A DNA stretch of 64,000 nucleotides, taken from Sialis fuliginosa. Taxonomy: Eukaryota > Arthropoda > Insecta > Megaloptera > Sialidae. The stretch covers positions 4,818,993-4,882,992 of the forward strand of contig OY540814.1 of assembly GCA_961205875.1 (NCBI GenBank), read 5' to 3'. The notes beneath the pieces are model-generated. The model ran no database searches. It was not told the origin of the DNA and was given only the letters and a program-made list of their open reading frames with translations. Positions within the stretch are counted from its first letter, which is position 1, and each line of letters opens with the position of its first letter. Of the stretch, positions 1-10,747 are shown piece after piece. The translations under genes were made by a program, and so were the position numbers.

Positions 1-2
1 AT

Positions 3-1094
3 TTTGTCACATTTCCGCCTCACTGTACACATCGTCTACAACCTCTCGATGTGTGTCTCTATGGCCCATTTAAAACCTACCTCAAAACAGCATTTAATGA
101 TTGGCTAGTAAGTAATCCTGGAAAAAGAGTGTCTATTTATGAACTAGCCGAATTAACTGGAAAGGCATATCATAAGGCTTTTACCATAGAAAATATATGC
201 TCTGGATTTAAAAAATGCGGTATTGTGCCGTTCGACAGAAACGTTTTCACAAAAGATGATTACGCCGCTGCATACGTTACAGATAACAATTTATTTAACA
301 GCGAAAAAGTTACAGAACCGATTTTCTCTGATGAAGAGAAAGAACAAAACTATAAAACATTGATTAATACACCACAGAAAAATGATGCAAAAGAATTTGA
401 CCAATGTATACCATCTACTAGCACCTGCCCCACTTTGAACACAGTAATCACACCAGAAAGTATCCGACCTTACCCCAAGGCACAAAAGAAAAATATTACA
501 AAAAAAGGAAGGAAAATTGGTAAATCAAGAATTTTAACAGAAAGTCCCGAAAAAGATAGACTTGAACAAGAAAAAAAAGAAAAAACGGCAAGGAAACAAA
601 GTAAAGAACAAGTGCTCAAAATCCGAAAAAGCACTCGGAAATCTTATAATATTTCCTCAAAAGACGCAACTCAGAATAACGATAGTGAGACTGATAATAA
701 AATAACTTATGATGATGAATCAGACTGTCTAAGTGAATTTGATAAACAATATTCAGATGATGAATTTTTGAAGCAGATTTTACCTTTGATAGATCCGGAA
801 ACTGAATTGCCAAATATTTCTGTCGGAGATTTTTTACTAATTAAATACTGCACAAAGAAAACGACTAAATATTATGTTGGTGAAGTTGAAAAACGAATTA
901 ATACACAATATCAAATTAATTTTATGAAAAAAAGTGGCAATGGTTTCATATTTCCTATCGTTGTTGATAAAGATTTAATTGATCTCGAACAAATTGAACT
1001 AAAGCTTCCAAAACCTAAGGAGATAAATACCACCACTCGTGCAAGTTCAATTAAAAAATTTTCCATTGACTTAAGTTCCTACAACATTTGCTAA
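3..1094 (+). pseudogene. pogo/Tigger-type DDE transposase, C-terminal part (5' end beyond window)
   Basis: The frame is open from the left edge, so the true start lies outside the window; no internal start is convincing. The first residues read PPHCTHRLQPLDV, the signature after the second catalytic Asp of Tigger/Jerky/pogo DDE transposases (DDE_1). It is followed by the YGPFK...W segment and a 'GF+KCGIVPF' block near residues 60-70 of the visible part. A long Lys/Glu/Ser-rich linker (about residues 150-260) leads to a C-terminal 'VGDFLLIKY...YYVGEVE' domain common in insect members. The stop is followed by AATAAA near 1131 and by a 3' terminal inverted repeat near 1393-1416, so the 3' half of the element is complete. 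The visible frame has no stop or frameshift; activity cannot be judged because the N-terminal DNA-binding domain and first Asp are missing. Family assignment is from motif recognition. Confidence 0.85.
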
Positions 1095-1392
1095 TTATTT
1101 TTTGTTTATTTTGAATTATTTTTTATGCACAATAAAAACTTTTTTCCATTTCTTGTGTTTTATATGTGTCTGTCCACATGTACCCCATCTATGTCCTAAA
1201 GTGCCCCACTTGTGGGGTACATTGGTACATTTGTATTACCTTTTTAATATATAAATATTCATTTATCTGAAAATAGTTAAGCATTAAAATATAACTAATT
1301 TTGTAGCCTAAGAATCAATTTACTGTTTGAAACAAATTTAAAAAAAATTCTTTAATAAATAAATTTTTTAGAATAACAAATGTTCGAAACGT

Positions 1393-1416
1393 CCCAATGT
1401 GCCCCACTCTCCCCTA
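1393..1416 (-). repeat. 3' terminal inverted repeat of the pogo-like element
   Basis: Read on the minus strand the end is TAGGGGAGAGTGGGGCACAT, a style of terminus common in insect pogo-like elements that insert at TA. It lies about 300 bp after the transposase stop. Internal echoes of the same words (GTGGGGTACATTGG near 1209) suggest subterminal repeats. The matching 5' end is outside the window, so this is inferred from position and sequence style. Confidence 0.5.
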
Positions 1417-1419
1417 CTA

Positions 1420-1728
1420 CCAAATTTTTAGTGCAATTATAATATATTCTTTATAATTATTATAATACAGAAAAATAAATAAATAAAGTACCTACTTATA
1501 TTTTGTCCATTTGCCAGGGCAACGCCCCCTCAATACTTATGAAATAGTTTGATAAATTATTTCTCAAATCAGTTGGGAAAAAGATCCATTGGCGGGCGCC
1601 GGCACCGGCATTGCCGGTGTGTGGAAAAACGCCCTTTATAGTTTGCAATATGAAAAATGACCGGCTTAAGCATTGTAATTACATTACCGAACTAGTAATT
1701 TTACAAACTATAATGGAATTTATTTAAG
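1420..1728. other. Intergenic, nothing firm
   Basis: AT-rich sequence with one GC-rich patch near 1590-1625 (repeated GCCGG words). A short open stretch crosses the patch but has no start, splice site or recognisable motif. I see no gene here. Confidence 0.3.
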
Positions 1729-2074
1729 TTACCAAGGCTGTCTGAAGAGTTTGTAAGTTAGATTTTTTTGCCAGATCTGCTCCTTTTCAACAGCTGCTAC
1801 AACCCGATGAAAAAATTGTAGATCACGTAAAATAACTAAAAAAAATCTTTATTAACTACATGAAAATATTTGTTTAGTTAAATTAATACGTGTTCAATAA
1901 TCTTGATCAAAATGAGAAATAAAAAGTATACCTTTGTTTGAGGCTGTATTATCCATTTGATCATTTTCTTTAACTTTATATTCATAGGAAAATCTTTTGT
2001 GATGTGCTATTTTATTAATTTCCCTAATGTAATCAGACATTTGTACATATCCAGTATTTTTTAACATAACCATA
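1729..2074 (-). CDS. Last two exons of an unidentified spliced gene
   Basis: Two coding exons read on the minus strand. Exon 1932-2074 follows an acceptor (TTTTGTTTTAG) and ends at the donor G|GTATAC. It encodes a peptide with the block YIREINKIAHHKRFSYEYK. The final exon 1729-1835 follows TTTTTTTTAG and restores the frame exactly across the junction (G|TT, Val). It stays open for 34 codons, with the block LRDLQFFHRVVAAVEKEQIW, and ends with TAA. Two canonical splice sites plus a phase match across 90 bp make chance unlikely. I do not recognise a family. The exons at 7030-7505 on the same strand may be the 5' part of the gene, but their last visible donor is in phase 1 while exon 2074 needs phase 2, so at least one exon would be missing between them. 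It may be a host gene or an old repeat-derived gene. Confidence 0.45.
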
Positions 2075-2629
2075 CTAAAACAAAATTAGAACATATTGTA
2101 GTATTAAGCCGTGTACAGACCAAGAAAACGAAATATCAGGAATCACCAATGAGCACTACTTTACGTTAAAGTTATTTGTGACATAAATGAAATTGAAAAA
2201 AAGTCAAAAACAACAAAAAACATATTAAACAACTAAACTAAAAAATTATAAAAAGTAATAACAAAAACAATGACATCATACCATAAATACCATTGAATAT
2301 TTTTGTATCTATAGGAATGTTGTGGCGGAATTATGCCGCACACAAGAAAAAAATTAAATTATATAAAATAATTTAAAAATTAAAATAAAATAAAAACTTG
2401 ATAAATAAATCTTGCTCGTCGTTGATTAGCAATTTATACGTTTATGAATACTGGTGTATTGCAGCGTGCTGGGGCACCGAGTCTCTTGCTATTATTTCCT
2501 TTTTTTAAAAACAAGAGGGCCAAGAGTCCTGGTACAAAACAATGGGTAGGAGTTTAATTCGGTGTTACTCAAATTAATACAACGCAGTTTTCAACTATCT
2601 TATTTATTTATTCTCCGTTTGTTATACAG

Positions 2630-2877
2630 ACAAATACTTGTGAAGACAGAACTTCAACGGTAAGTATAAAATATATGAAATAAATAACTTTTTATGCAAT
2701 AATAAATAAATCTAACCTAATTAAAATGTGGTTTATTAACTCTTTCAGGGACTTCGCAGGACACAGCATGGGTTAAGGGATTCCCAGGGTGAAACAAGGA
2801 AGCCTGTAGCGTTAAAATTCCGAAGCAGAATATTTTCCTTAGTGAATGTAATTTCAATGTATATTTCACATGAATAA
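2630..2877 (+). CDS. Possible short spliced coding segment, function unknown
   Basis: On the plus strand a 30-nt exon (2630-2659) lies between a good acceptor (CCGTTTGTTATACAG) and a strong donor (G|GTAAGTATA). The next acceptor (TTAACTCTTTCAG) opens exon 2749, and the reading frame continues across the junction without a stop to TAA at 2875-2877, about 52 codons in total. A poly(A) signal GTGAATAAAAG follows at about 2890. The peptide is basic and has no motif I know. A further acceptor-like TTTTATTTTCAG sits near 2935. It could be a 3' end of a host gene, a non-coding RNA or a remnant of a retroelement leader. Confidence 0.25.
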
Positions 2878-3361
2878 CGTGTAACCATCAGTGAATAAAA
2901 GTTTTTTTAAATATTGTCTTTGTTTTATTTTCAGGTTACGTTACGAGTACGAATATTGCTTTACCTCACGGACGTTGTTTCTCCTTTTTGGGCGACCGTG
3001 TCCAATTACACACTAGAGGGGATAATTCCCAATAAATGATAATTTTTCTGACAACATATGATGACGACGAAATTGGAATACCTTGCGTAAGATAGGTGGG
3101 GTCATTTCGCCCTTGACCGACCAAAAAAGAAAAGGGACCTATTACAGCACTCCTCTTAGGGCAACAATGCTGTAAGGTATTTCCTTAAAAAAAGGGGCCT
3201 TCAAGTGGCTGCCCACTAACATGCTACCTTACGTCTCGTTTCCAACATTCTTTAGCCCAACTATGATCAGCGTATTTACCATATGGGATAACCCAGTATT
3301 AATTGAACAAAGCCTTTTATCGAGGATAAACGTCGCCGTCGTCAACAGCAGAATATAGCTT

Positions 3362-3485
3362 GAACCTTTTTTGACGCTTGTACCCTAATACGAAGAATGT
3401 ATTCGTGAGTATTTAGCGAGAGTTCAATTATACCTTACTAACACGGCAAGAATGTATGATTTACAGTCAATTCCATCCTTTGACA
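3362..3485 (+). repeat. Diverged direct repeat, left copy
   Basis: A segment of about 120 bp that reappears in diverged form at 5436-5560 in the same orientation. Shared words include TTGAACCTTTTTTGACGC versus TTGGAACCTTTATAGACGC, both running to a common ATTCCATCC. The two copies flank the foldback at 3530-5290. Confidence 0.35.
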
Positions 3486-3529
3486 AGACAATATTATAAT
3501 CTTTAATAACCATATATATATATATATAT

Positions 3530-5290
3530 GAGCATTTCCAGTAGTTTTTTAAAAAAACAGGGCGCACGTATGTCACCGATTTTACTCCCAATTTTTTTTC
3601 TTAAAGTACATATCAAAAGAACACGTTTCCCAAAATCTTTTCTCCCCGCCCCCTTTTTTGGCCGAATTACGATTTTTTAAACTTTTGAAATCGAGCGAAA
3701 TTAGACTTTTTTCGATAATACCTTATTTTTCAAAATGTCCCTTATTATGCATGTTATAGGGCTCATTTTCTTCGTTTTTTGTTGATCTTTCATTTGAAAT
3801 CGGTTTCAGAGCCTAATATTCAATTTTGGCCGAATGCGGTACCAAAACATTAAGTTTGATTTTTTGTAAAAATAGTCGATTTTGAAATCGCCGCCAAATA
3901 TTTTGGTTTCAACCAAAATACTTTCGGTATAGGTCATTTTATTCTATTTTTAATGTACTTTCCAAATATTTATAAATTTTTTAATTTGGTTAAAAACTTT
4001 TAAAGTTACACTTGTTTTTAGATGTCTTATTTTCCAAAAAACGCTATATTCACACCATTAAAACTTTTTTCTCTATACTCCAAATTGCACTAAATTTTGA
4101 CAAAAGTTTCCTTACTTTATCCTTAAAATAACCCTCAAAAAACATTTTTTCATATTGAGCTTCTAAGTGAGATATAATTTTTCAAAAACACCTAATTACT
4201 CGTGTATTAAAGTTAAGAATTTACAGGAATTTTCAGTGTTTCTGAAATATCGGGGTTCCTGATAATCGAATAAAAAATATACCACTTAATTCGTTATGAA
4301 ATTCCCTATAAATCTGCATAAGTTTAATTTTTTTAGATTAATTAAAAAACTTATAAAAAAATAAAAGCCGAGCGAGCGCAAGCGAGCCAGTTTAAAAATC
4401 GTACATATTTAACAACGAAGTTATGAGACACTATTCATTACATTTAAAGTTGTTATTAAATAAATACGAAATCGATGTACAAAGTTTTTATTTATTTGTA
4501 GGTTTTGTAATTAATCTAAAAAAATTAAACTATATATTATATATTTTTTATTCGATTATCAGGAACCCCGATATTTCAGAAAGACTGAAAATTCCTGTAA
4601 ATTCTTAACTTTAATGCACGAGTAATTAGGTGTTTTTGAAAAATTATATCTCACTTAGGATCTCAATATGAAAAAATGTTTTTTGAGGGTTGTTTTAAGG
4701 ATAAAGGAAGGAAACTTCTGCCAAAATTTGGTACAATTTGGAGTATAGAGAAAAAAGTTTTAATGGTGTGAATATAGCGTTTTTTGGAAAATAAGACATC
4801 TAAAAACAAGTGTAACTTTAAAAGTTTTTGACCAAATTAAAAAACGTATAAATATTTGGAAAGTACATAAAAAATAGAATAAAATGACCTTTACCGAAAG
4901 TATTTTGGTTGAAACCAAAATATTTGGCGGCAATTTCAAAATCGACTATTTTTACAAAAAATAAAACTTTATGTTTTGGTACCGCATTCGGCCATAATTC
5001 AATATTCGGCTCTGAAACCGATTTCAAACGAAAGATCAACAAAAAACGAAGAAAATGAGCCCTATAACATGCATAATAAGAGAGAATTTGAAAAATAAGG
5101 TATTATCGAAAAAAGTCTAATTTCGCTCGATTTCAAAAGTTTAAAAAATCGTAATTCGACCAAAAAAGGGGGCGGGGAGAAAAGATTTTGGGAAACGAGT
5201 TCTTTTGATATGTACTTTAAGAAAAAAAATTGGGAGCAAAATCGGTGACATACGTGCGCCCTGTTTTTTAAAAAACTACTGGATATGCTC
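3530..5290. mobile_element. Foldback transposon with about 750-bp inverted arms
   Basis: Left arm about 3530-4281 and right arm about 4537-5290 are near-perfect inverted copies. Both begin with GAGCAT and AGTAGTTTTTTAAAAAA-type sequence, and both contain the block GGCGGGGAGAAAAGATTTT in opposite orientation. The spacer is about 255 bp. No open frame looks like a transposase; the small frames are arm shadows. Flanks are TA/TATA-rich (ATATATAT on both sides), so a TA-type duplication is plausible but cannot be counted. Very similar arms suggest either a recent element or gene conversion between the arms. Non-autonomous; the mobilising family is unknown. Confidence 0.7.
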
Positions 5291-5435
5291 ATATATATAT
5301 TGGTATGACTTTCACCACTTTTCTTTTGTTGAAGTAGACTCTTTTAGTATGATCCTTGGAATATTTTAGTATTGGCTTAACAAAGCGCATATCGCGGATG
5401 GCTATAACAGTCGCTCAACAGTAGGAGATGGTTGG

Positions 5436-5560
5436 AACCTTTATAGACGCCTATACCCGTATGCGAAGGATGCATTTAGGGTGTATTAAGCGAGGATCCC
5501 GGTATCTCTTTACTATAACGACGATGGAGGATGGTTCACTCTTCATTCCATCCAATCGAA
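5436..5560 (+). repeat. Diverged direct repeat, right copy
   Basis: Partner of 3362-3485 on the other side of the foldback, same orientation. The spacing (about 2.1 kb) and divergence suggest an older element or tandem repeat into which the foldback inserted. Confidence 0.35.
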
Positions 5561-6455
5561 ATGTAACTTCATAACCTTTTATAATATATTTAAATAAACT
5601 CAAGGAAAAATATAATAATGTTGCAAATAATTAGTTCTTTATTCATACGTAGCGCAGAAAACAACAACCAGGGGACATATTAATAATGTAAGTTATCAAT
5701 GTCTATATACATATTTTTTACACAGGAGAATTTTGCCATAAATACCAGTACTAATGTCTGCTGATATTTTCTGGCAGGGAAAATAAACCAAAAGACATTT
5801 TTTATCAACTGAAGAAAGTTGATATTTCGACGCGTCATTAATTTAAATTTTCTCGTAGTGACACGTGGCTCGTTTCGTGTTTTGTTCTGTACATAACTTG
5901 TATAGAATCGCTGAGATACGAGCAACCGAGGTCACAGGTATTTTTCAAGGCCGTCTTTTGAAAATATATTCTTGAATCGTCGGATTTTGGATGTGCACTC
6001 GCTGATGTAATTGTCAAAATACGGCTTACTTGAACGTAGTATCTCGGTGTGACGTCACATAGGCACTCTTCTTATTTTATTGTATTTTCTGGACGTCGTC
6101 GAAGATATAAATGCCAAAAACCAGATTAATTATATTGCTTAGATGAAGTATTAAACGAATGTAATAGTTTAAAATGTTAACTTGTTGATTTCGTACTTTT
6201 TTCGGTGCCACGTGTTAACCAGCATATACGATGTATTCGCTTCGGCAGGCGCTGCCGCTCTAATCCACATTCCACAATGGCCGCCTCCGATCCACGCACG
6301 CAACCCTTCTCAGTGGAAGGGGAGTATATCGCGCAGGTCTGACTTGCCTGACGTCACTCAACAATCACGCTCTCATATAATTGATTTCACGGAGTCGTAA
6401 TATTAGGCCTTATAGGTGTTATTTTTGCAACTGTCATGTAAAAGATTTATATATA
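5561..6455. other. Intergenic, no supported gene
   Basis: Contains an 81-codon open frame on the minus strand (5680-5925) without start context, splice sites or motif. A moderately GC-rich, CpG-containing stretch runs from 6180 to 6400 and a TGACGTCA-like word lies near 6050. I assign no gene. Confidence 0.3.
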
Positions 6456-7018
6456 CAGTCGGGTCTCGTTTATTGTAACGCTCGTTTATTTTCAACGCTC
6501 GTTTATCGTAAATGCCGACATTCGTTTATTGTACATTTTTTCTCCTCCTTCACCTCCCACCATTCTCTAAATACCAAGGTCTACATACATAGTCTCTATA
6601 GCTCCTTGACCAATCAGCGTTGGCGCGGGATTTCAAGTCACCACGAAGATGTATTCAAATGTTTAACATCACTGAACGTATTGCCAACTTAAGAATAGTA
6701 AAAATGACACTTCCCGAATAGATAAAATTGTCTGTGATAGCTTTTTCATGATTTTGCAATGTCGAATTTGTACTTCTTTGATTGTATATGTTGTTAAAAT
6801 ATCAAAAAATACGAAGACAAGAATAAATAAAGGATTTCTTGTATTTGATATTCTATTATACATTTATAACATTTGAATACATCTTCGTGGTGATGTCAAT
6901 TCCCGCGTCAACGCTGATTGGTCAAGGATCTACACATAACTTGGTGGGAGCCCCTCTCGACATGAAATAAACGCGCGTCATATGATTCAGAAGGTTTGAA
7001 ATAAACGAGTCCCGACTG
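6456..7018. mobile_element. pogo/Tigger-type MITE, 563 bp
   Basis: Left end CAGTCGGGTCTCGTTTATT and right end (inverted) CAGTCGGGACTCGTTTATTT match, with TA at both flanks inside TATATA. Inner inverted blocks also pair: 6595-6660 with 6866-6930, both containing ACCAATCAGCGTTG and CACGAAGATGTATTCAAATG. The CAGTCGGGACTCG style of terminus with TA duplication is typical of pogo/Tigger elements. No transposase frame. It lies in the presumed intron just downstream of exon 7030-7243 of the minus-strand gene. Confidence 0.8.
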
Positions 7019-7029
7019 TACATATATAC

Positions 7030-7505
7030 TAATATGTGGTGAATTCTGCTTCGCCACAATGTGATAACTGTTTCTTCTACCTATAGCATAGTAATTAGCA
7101 ATAGTATCACCACAAATTTCTGCTAATGACAATCTTAGCATTTTTTTCCAATCGAAACTACCTGTTTTATCCAAATAATTTTTTTCTATATATTCAATGG
7201 CATTATCAGGAAAAAAAATTCCGGATTTTGCAGCAACTTCTTTCTAAAAAGAAAAATTACTGTACCATTGATATTAAACTCGATTTGCATGCACGGTTAT
7301 TGTATTAATTAATTTATAATACATAGTTAATGTTACCTTATTTTCTCTATTAGTTTTATAAGTATCAAGGACCTAAATTAAAAATAAGTCTTATAAATTC
7401 TTTGAAATATTAACATTTATCAACAATGTTTAATTAATACAATACCTTTGATGTTTGTATTGATTCAGAATTCGATTTCTGCTGGTCGGATATATTCATT
7501 TTCAT
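7030..7505 (-). CDS. First three coding exons of an unidentified spliced gene
   Basis: Three exons read in one consistent frame on the minus strand. Exon 7446-7505 starts at ATG (in-frame TAA a few codons upstream), encodes 20 residues rich in Ser/Gln and ends at AAG|GTATTG. Exon 7337-7372 (12 codons) lies between TTTTAATTTAG and AAG|GTAACA. Exon 7030-7243 follows TTTTTCTTTTTAG and contains DNAIEYIEKNYLDKTGSF and LSLAEICGDTIANYYAIGR, ending at a probable donor ATTA|GTATAT. Phases 0, 0 and 1 agree at the junctions seen. The third exon has the look of a compact helical domain ('...ANYYAIGRRN'), vaguely like BEN or DUF4806 C-terminal regions, but I do not claim either. The pogo-type MITE at 6456-7018 sits 12 bp beyond the last donor. 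The gene may continue to 1729-2074. Confidence 0.45.
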
Positions 7506-8210
7506 AATTGTAACCCCAATTTATACGGCAACGGTGACTCTAATCGTAAAATTTATAATACCAACTTTTGTTTAGAATCTAATAAACATTATTTTATGTG
7601 TCTTCTATGTGTGTCGTCCGAATAGCCATTTGCGAGATAAATAAGAAAAACTAAATCCGCGGAGATATTTTTGCACCTAAAAGGGGGACCACACGGGTTT
7701 TTGAAAAGTCGCCATTTCTAGTTTTGTAGAGGAAGGTTTAATGTACAACTATAACAATTTTCATTCTTCTATCAAAAAGTGCAGATGAAAAGTTCTTAAC
7801 CTGTATAGGTACTACGCGCACAGGTAAACGCAACCTCTACCGCCAGCCAGATGACCTGCACGCTGACCGAGAAAGCCAAAGAGGGTATATAAAAAAATCA
7901 GCCTACCTAAAATTCTCTCTCGAAAACGTTGCTCTTAGACTATTATAAGCATATTCCAACCCCGATAAAATGTTATGAAGAAAATTAATATTTTCATCTC
8001 TAGCTGTAAAAAAATAAATAACAGTATAATAATTCATAACTTGCCATAATTTTGTATGAATATAGTATTCTTAAATATAATTTTGTAAAAATTATGTACC
8101 CTCTACAGGCAAAAATGTATGTAGTGCCACCATATCTGAATTTGCATCACTATAAAACAATGGTTCTGTACCTATTGGCAATTGTATTTTCAATTTTATT
8201 TTTTTCGATT
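7506..8210. other. Upstream/intronic AT-rich DNA
   Basis: Probable 5' flank of the exon at 7446-7505. No open frame with support. An isolated GC-richer block lies near 7800-7870. The plus-strand frame at 8052-8279 is the shadow of the minus-strand exon at 8211-8350. Confidence 0.3.
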
Positions 8211-8350
8211 TTAGAAGACACATTTGTCTTCTTTTTTTTCTTTTTCATGTGCCCTTTTCTTAGCAAGAATTGGCTTTAAAAATACTTTATTTTCTGAATC
8301 ACGATTTCCAGTATCATCTAACGAAATATTATCTAGGTAATTTTGATCAT
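8211..8350 (-). CDS. Terminal exon of an unidentified gene
   Basis: An acceptor (TTTTTTTATTTGTAG) precedes an exon that stays open for 45 codons to TAA at 8211. The first two bases complete a codon from an upstream exon (phase 1). The peptide is acidic at its start (DQNYLDNISLDDTGN) and Lys/Glu-rich at its end. An alternative donor (AAA|GTATTT) lies inside, so the exon could be shorter and the gene longer. Upstream exons are not found; the GC-rich repeat at 8.4-9.1 kb lies immediately upstream. Relation to the exons at 7030-7505 is unknown. Confidence 0.3.
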
Positions 8351-8389
8351 CTACAAATAAAAAAAAATACGTTTAACACAAAAACACGT

Positions 8390-9070
8390 TGTACGCGCGT
8401 TCAGGTGTACTAGTGGGAGCGTGGGTAGGTGAGTGCAGGCAACAATAGACAGACGGTGTATTTTGTAATTATATTTATTGGAGCTTAGATTTATATATAA
8501 TATTAAGCGTCGCGGCGGCGACGGTGATGTTCGTTCGGCTGTGCTGCGTGGGCGGCGGCTTGGCGTCGCGGATGACGGCTGGGCGTCGCGGATGACGGCT
8601 GGACGTCGCGGATGACGGAGGCGATGTCCGTGCGGCGTGGCGACGGCTGGGCGTCGCGGATGATGGCTGCGGATACTCGGCAGAGTTGGTCCTTAGCAGA
8701 GCTGGTCCATGGCAGGGCGGTTCCTTGGCAGGCTGGTCCTTGGCGGAGTTGATCCTTGGCGGCGGCGGCGGCGGAACATGTCAGGGCGTCGCGGAGCTGT
8801 CATCTGAGAGAGTCTGGAGGATTCTCTGTATTGTTTGAAAAAAACATGAGGTTATATACCCCGTTCTTCATCCCTTCTCTAGGCAGGGTGGTGCGCGTTG
8901 AGAGAGTAGGGGTATGTACGTGTGAGTGTGTGTGTGTGTGTGCGTGACAGGGTAGGTGTGAGTCATCGGTGACAAACGTTTCTTACAGCGCTTGACCTAC
9001 TTAGGAAAAACCCAGGCGGCAAGGTGTAATAAACGTTGTCAAAGGAAATGCCGCCGACGTAGTTAAGCTG
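8390..9070. repeat. GC-rich tandem-repeat block, possible solo LTR
   Basis: A GC-rich island in AT-rich DNA. About four copies of a 20-bp unit (GGCGTCGCGGATGACGGCTG) lie at 8561-8670, followed by degenerate GGTCCTTGGCAG repeats to about 8760, a GCG run and a GT tract near 8925-8945. On the plus strand AATAAA occurs at about 9029 and TTGGCGACACATCTGGTGACC follows about 45 bp later. The TGGCGAC word resembles the primer-binding-site side of BEL/Pao-type LTRs, so the block could be an LTR. No partner LTR or coding region is next to it, and the boundaries are guesses. Confidence 0.3.
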
Positions 9071-9441
9071 CTTGGCGACACATCTGGTGACCGTCCGATG
9101 GATATTTGTGGGAATGTACAAAAATGCACCAGGGTTGACCAACATGTTATGTTCAGGGTTGTATCACGTTTAATAAAATGAAAGATACAATGTGTTCGGT
9201 CGTAATTTCTTTTTATACAGCCTGTTTCAAATTAAATAAATTCAATGATCACTAATAATAATAATAAGACATTTTTCTTATAGGAAATCAAACGAAATAT
9301 ATTTTTTTATATACTTAAACTAAATAGTACCTCATAACGCTATATATTCAGTTCCTCAGGATGACGTATTCCCGCGCGGCCGCTGATTGGCCAAAAGCTA
9401 TTGAGGTAACATGTACATTTACTATCCTTGAGTACATACTA

Positions 9442-10745
9442 CGAGGTGTGTTCAAAAAGTAAGGTGACTTTGTATTTTTAAGAAAAAATATTTATTTATT
9501 CATCAATATTTATGTTGTCCCCTTCAAAGTAAACCCCCTCAGATACAATACACTTATGCCAACGGTTTTTCCAATCCTCAAAGCACTTCTCATAAGCACT
9601 TTTCGGTATAGCCTTGAGCTCTTCCAGCGATGCAGTCTTTATCTCTTCAATCGTTGCAAATCTCCGTCCTTTCATAGGTCTCTTTAGTTTTGGGAACAAA
9701 AAAAAGTCACATGGGGCCAAATCCGGTGAATATGGTGGCTGAGGCATGATTGTGGTGTTGTTTTTGGCCAAAAAATCTTTCACAAGCAAAGATGAGTGAG
9801 CAGGGGCATTATCGTGATGCAAAAGCCATGAATTGTTTTCCCACAATTCTGGACGTTTTCTTCGTATTGCTTCTCGCAAACGGCGCATAACTTCCAGATA
9901 ATACTGTTTATTGACCGTACGACCATATGGTAAGAACTCCTGATGCACCACGCCATGGTAATCGAAGAAAACAGTGAGCAAAATTTTGACATTTGATCGA
10001 ACTTGGCGTGCTTTTTTCGGTCTTGGCTCTTCTGGTCGCTTCCATTGGGACGATTGGGCTTTGGTTTCGATATCATAACCATATACTCATGATTCGTCAC
10101 CAGTTATGACCCTTTTGAGTAAATCTGGGTCGACGTTGACGTCATTCAACAGCTCTTGAGCGATGCTCATGCAACGGTTCTTTTGGTCAAAATTTAGCAA
10201 TTTCGGAACAAACTTCGCTGACACACGTCTCATGCCCAAAACGTTAGAAAAAATTTCATGGCACGAGCCAAGCGATATACCGACATCCTCAGCAACTTCT
10301 CTGATAGTGATTCGACGATTTTCCAAAACAATTTTCTTCACTCACGTTTTCATCAGTTGTTGACGTGCTTGGGCGTCCAGAGCGAGGCTCGTCATTGGCA
10401 TCTTCCCGGCCATCTTGGAAGAGTTTGTACCACTTGTAAACATTTTTTTTACTCAGAACAGTTTCACCGTATGCCACTGTCAACATTTCAAGTGTTACGG
10501 AGCACTTAATTTTATTTTTTACACAAAATTTGATGCAAATCCTTTGATCCATATTTTTCGATAGCAAAAAATCGCCGAGCACGCAAAACACTTATAACCT
10601 TTACGCCTCTCACAACCAAACAATGCCATTCACTTGAAATTTGGTACAGATGTTCGGGAAGAGTGTACCAACATAACAAAACAAAAAAATCGATAATCGA
10701 AAATACGTTGCCCGCGAAATTTGAAAAGTCACCTTACTTTTCTCG
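9442..10745 (-). mobile_element. Tc1/mariner-family mariner element, complete ends
   Basis: The left end CGAGGTGTGTTCAAAAAGTA and the right end (inverted) CGAGAAAAGTAAGGTGACTT share GTAAGGTGACTTT, and TA flanks both sides (9440-9441, 10746-10747). The 1304-bp length is normal for mariner. The transposase gene lies on the minus strand and is broken (see 9496-10552). Confidence 0.9.
9496..10552 (-). pseudogene. mariner transposase (DD34D), inactivated
   Basis: The start ATG at 10552 opens a paired HTH DNA-binding region (blocks VYKWYKLFQDGREDANDEPR and SGRPSTSTTDENV). A frameshift near 10340 moves the frame, which continues with 'ENRRITIREVAEDVGISLG'. The catalytic region shows VITGDES (first Asp), HHDNAPAH (second Asp) and YSPDLAPCDFFLFPKLK (third Asp), the DD34D pattern of mariner. 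TGA at 10087-10089 replaces the conserved Trp codon in 'GDESW'. With one frameshift and one nonsense codon the gene cannot make a full transposase. Length without the defects, about 350 codons, is normal. Confidence 0.9.
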
Positions 10746-10747
10746 TA

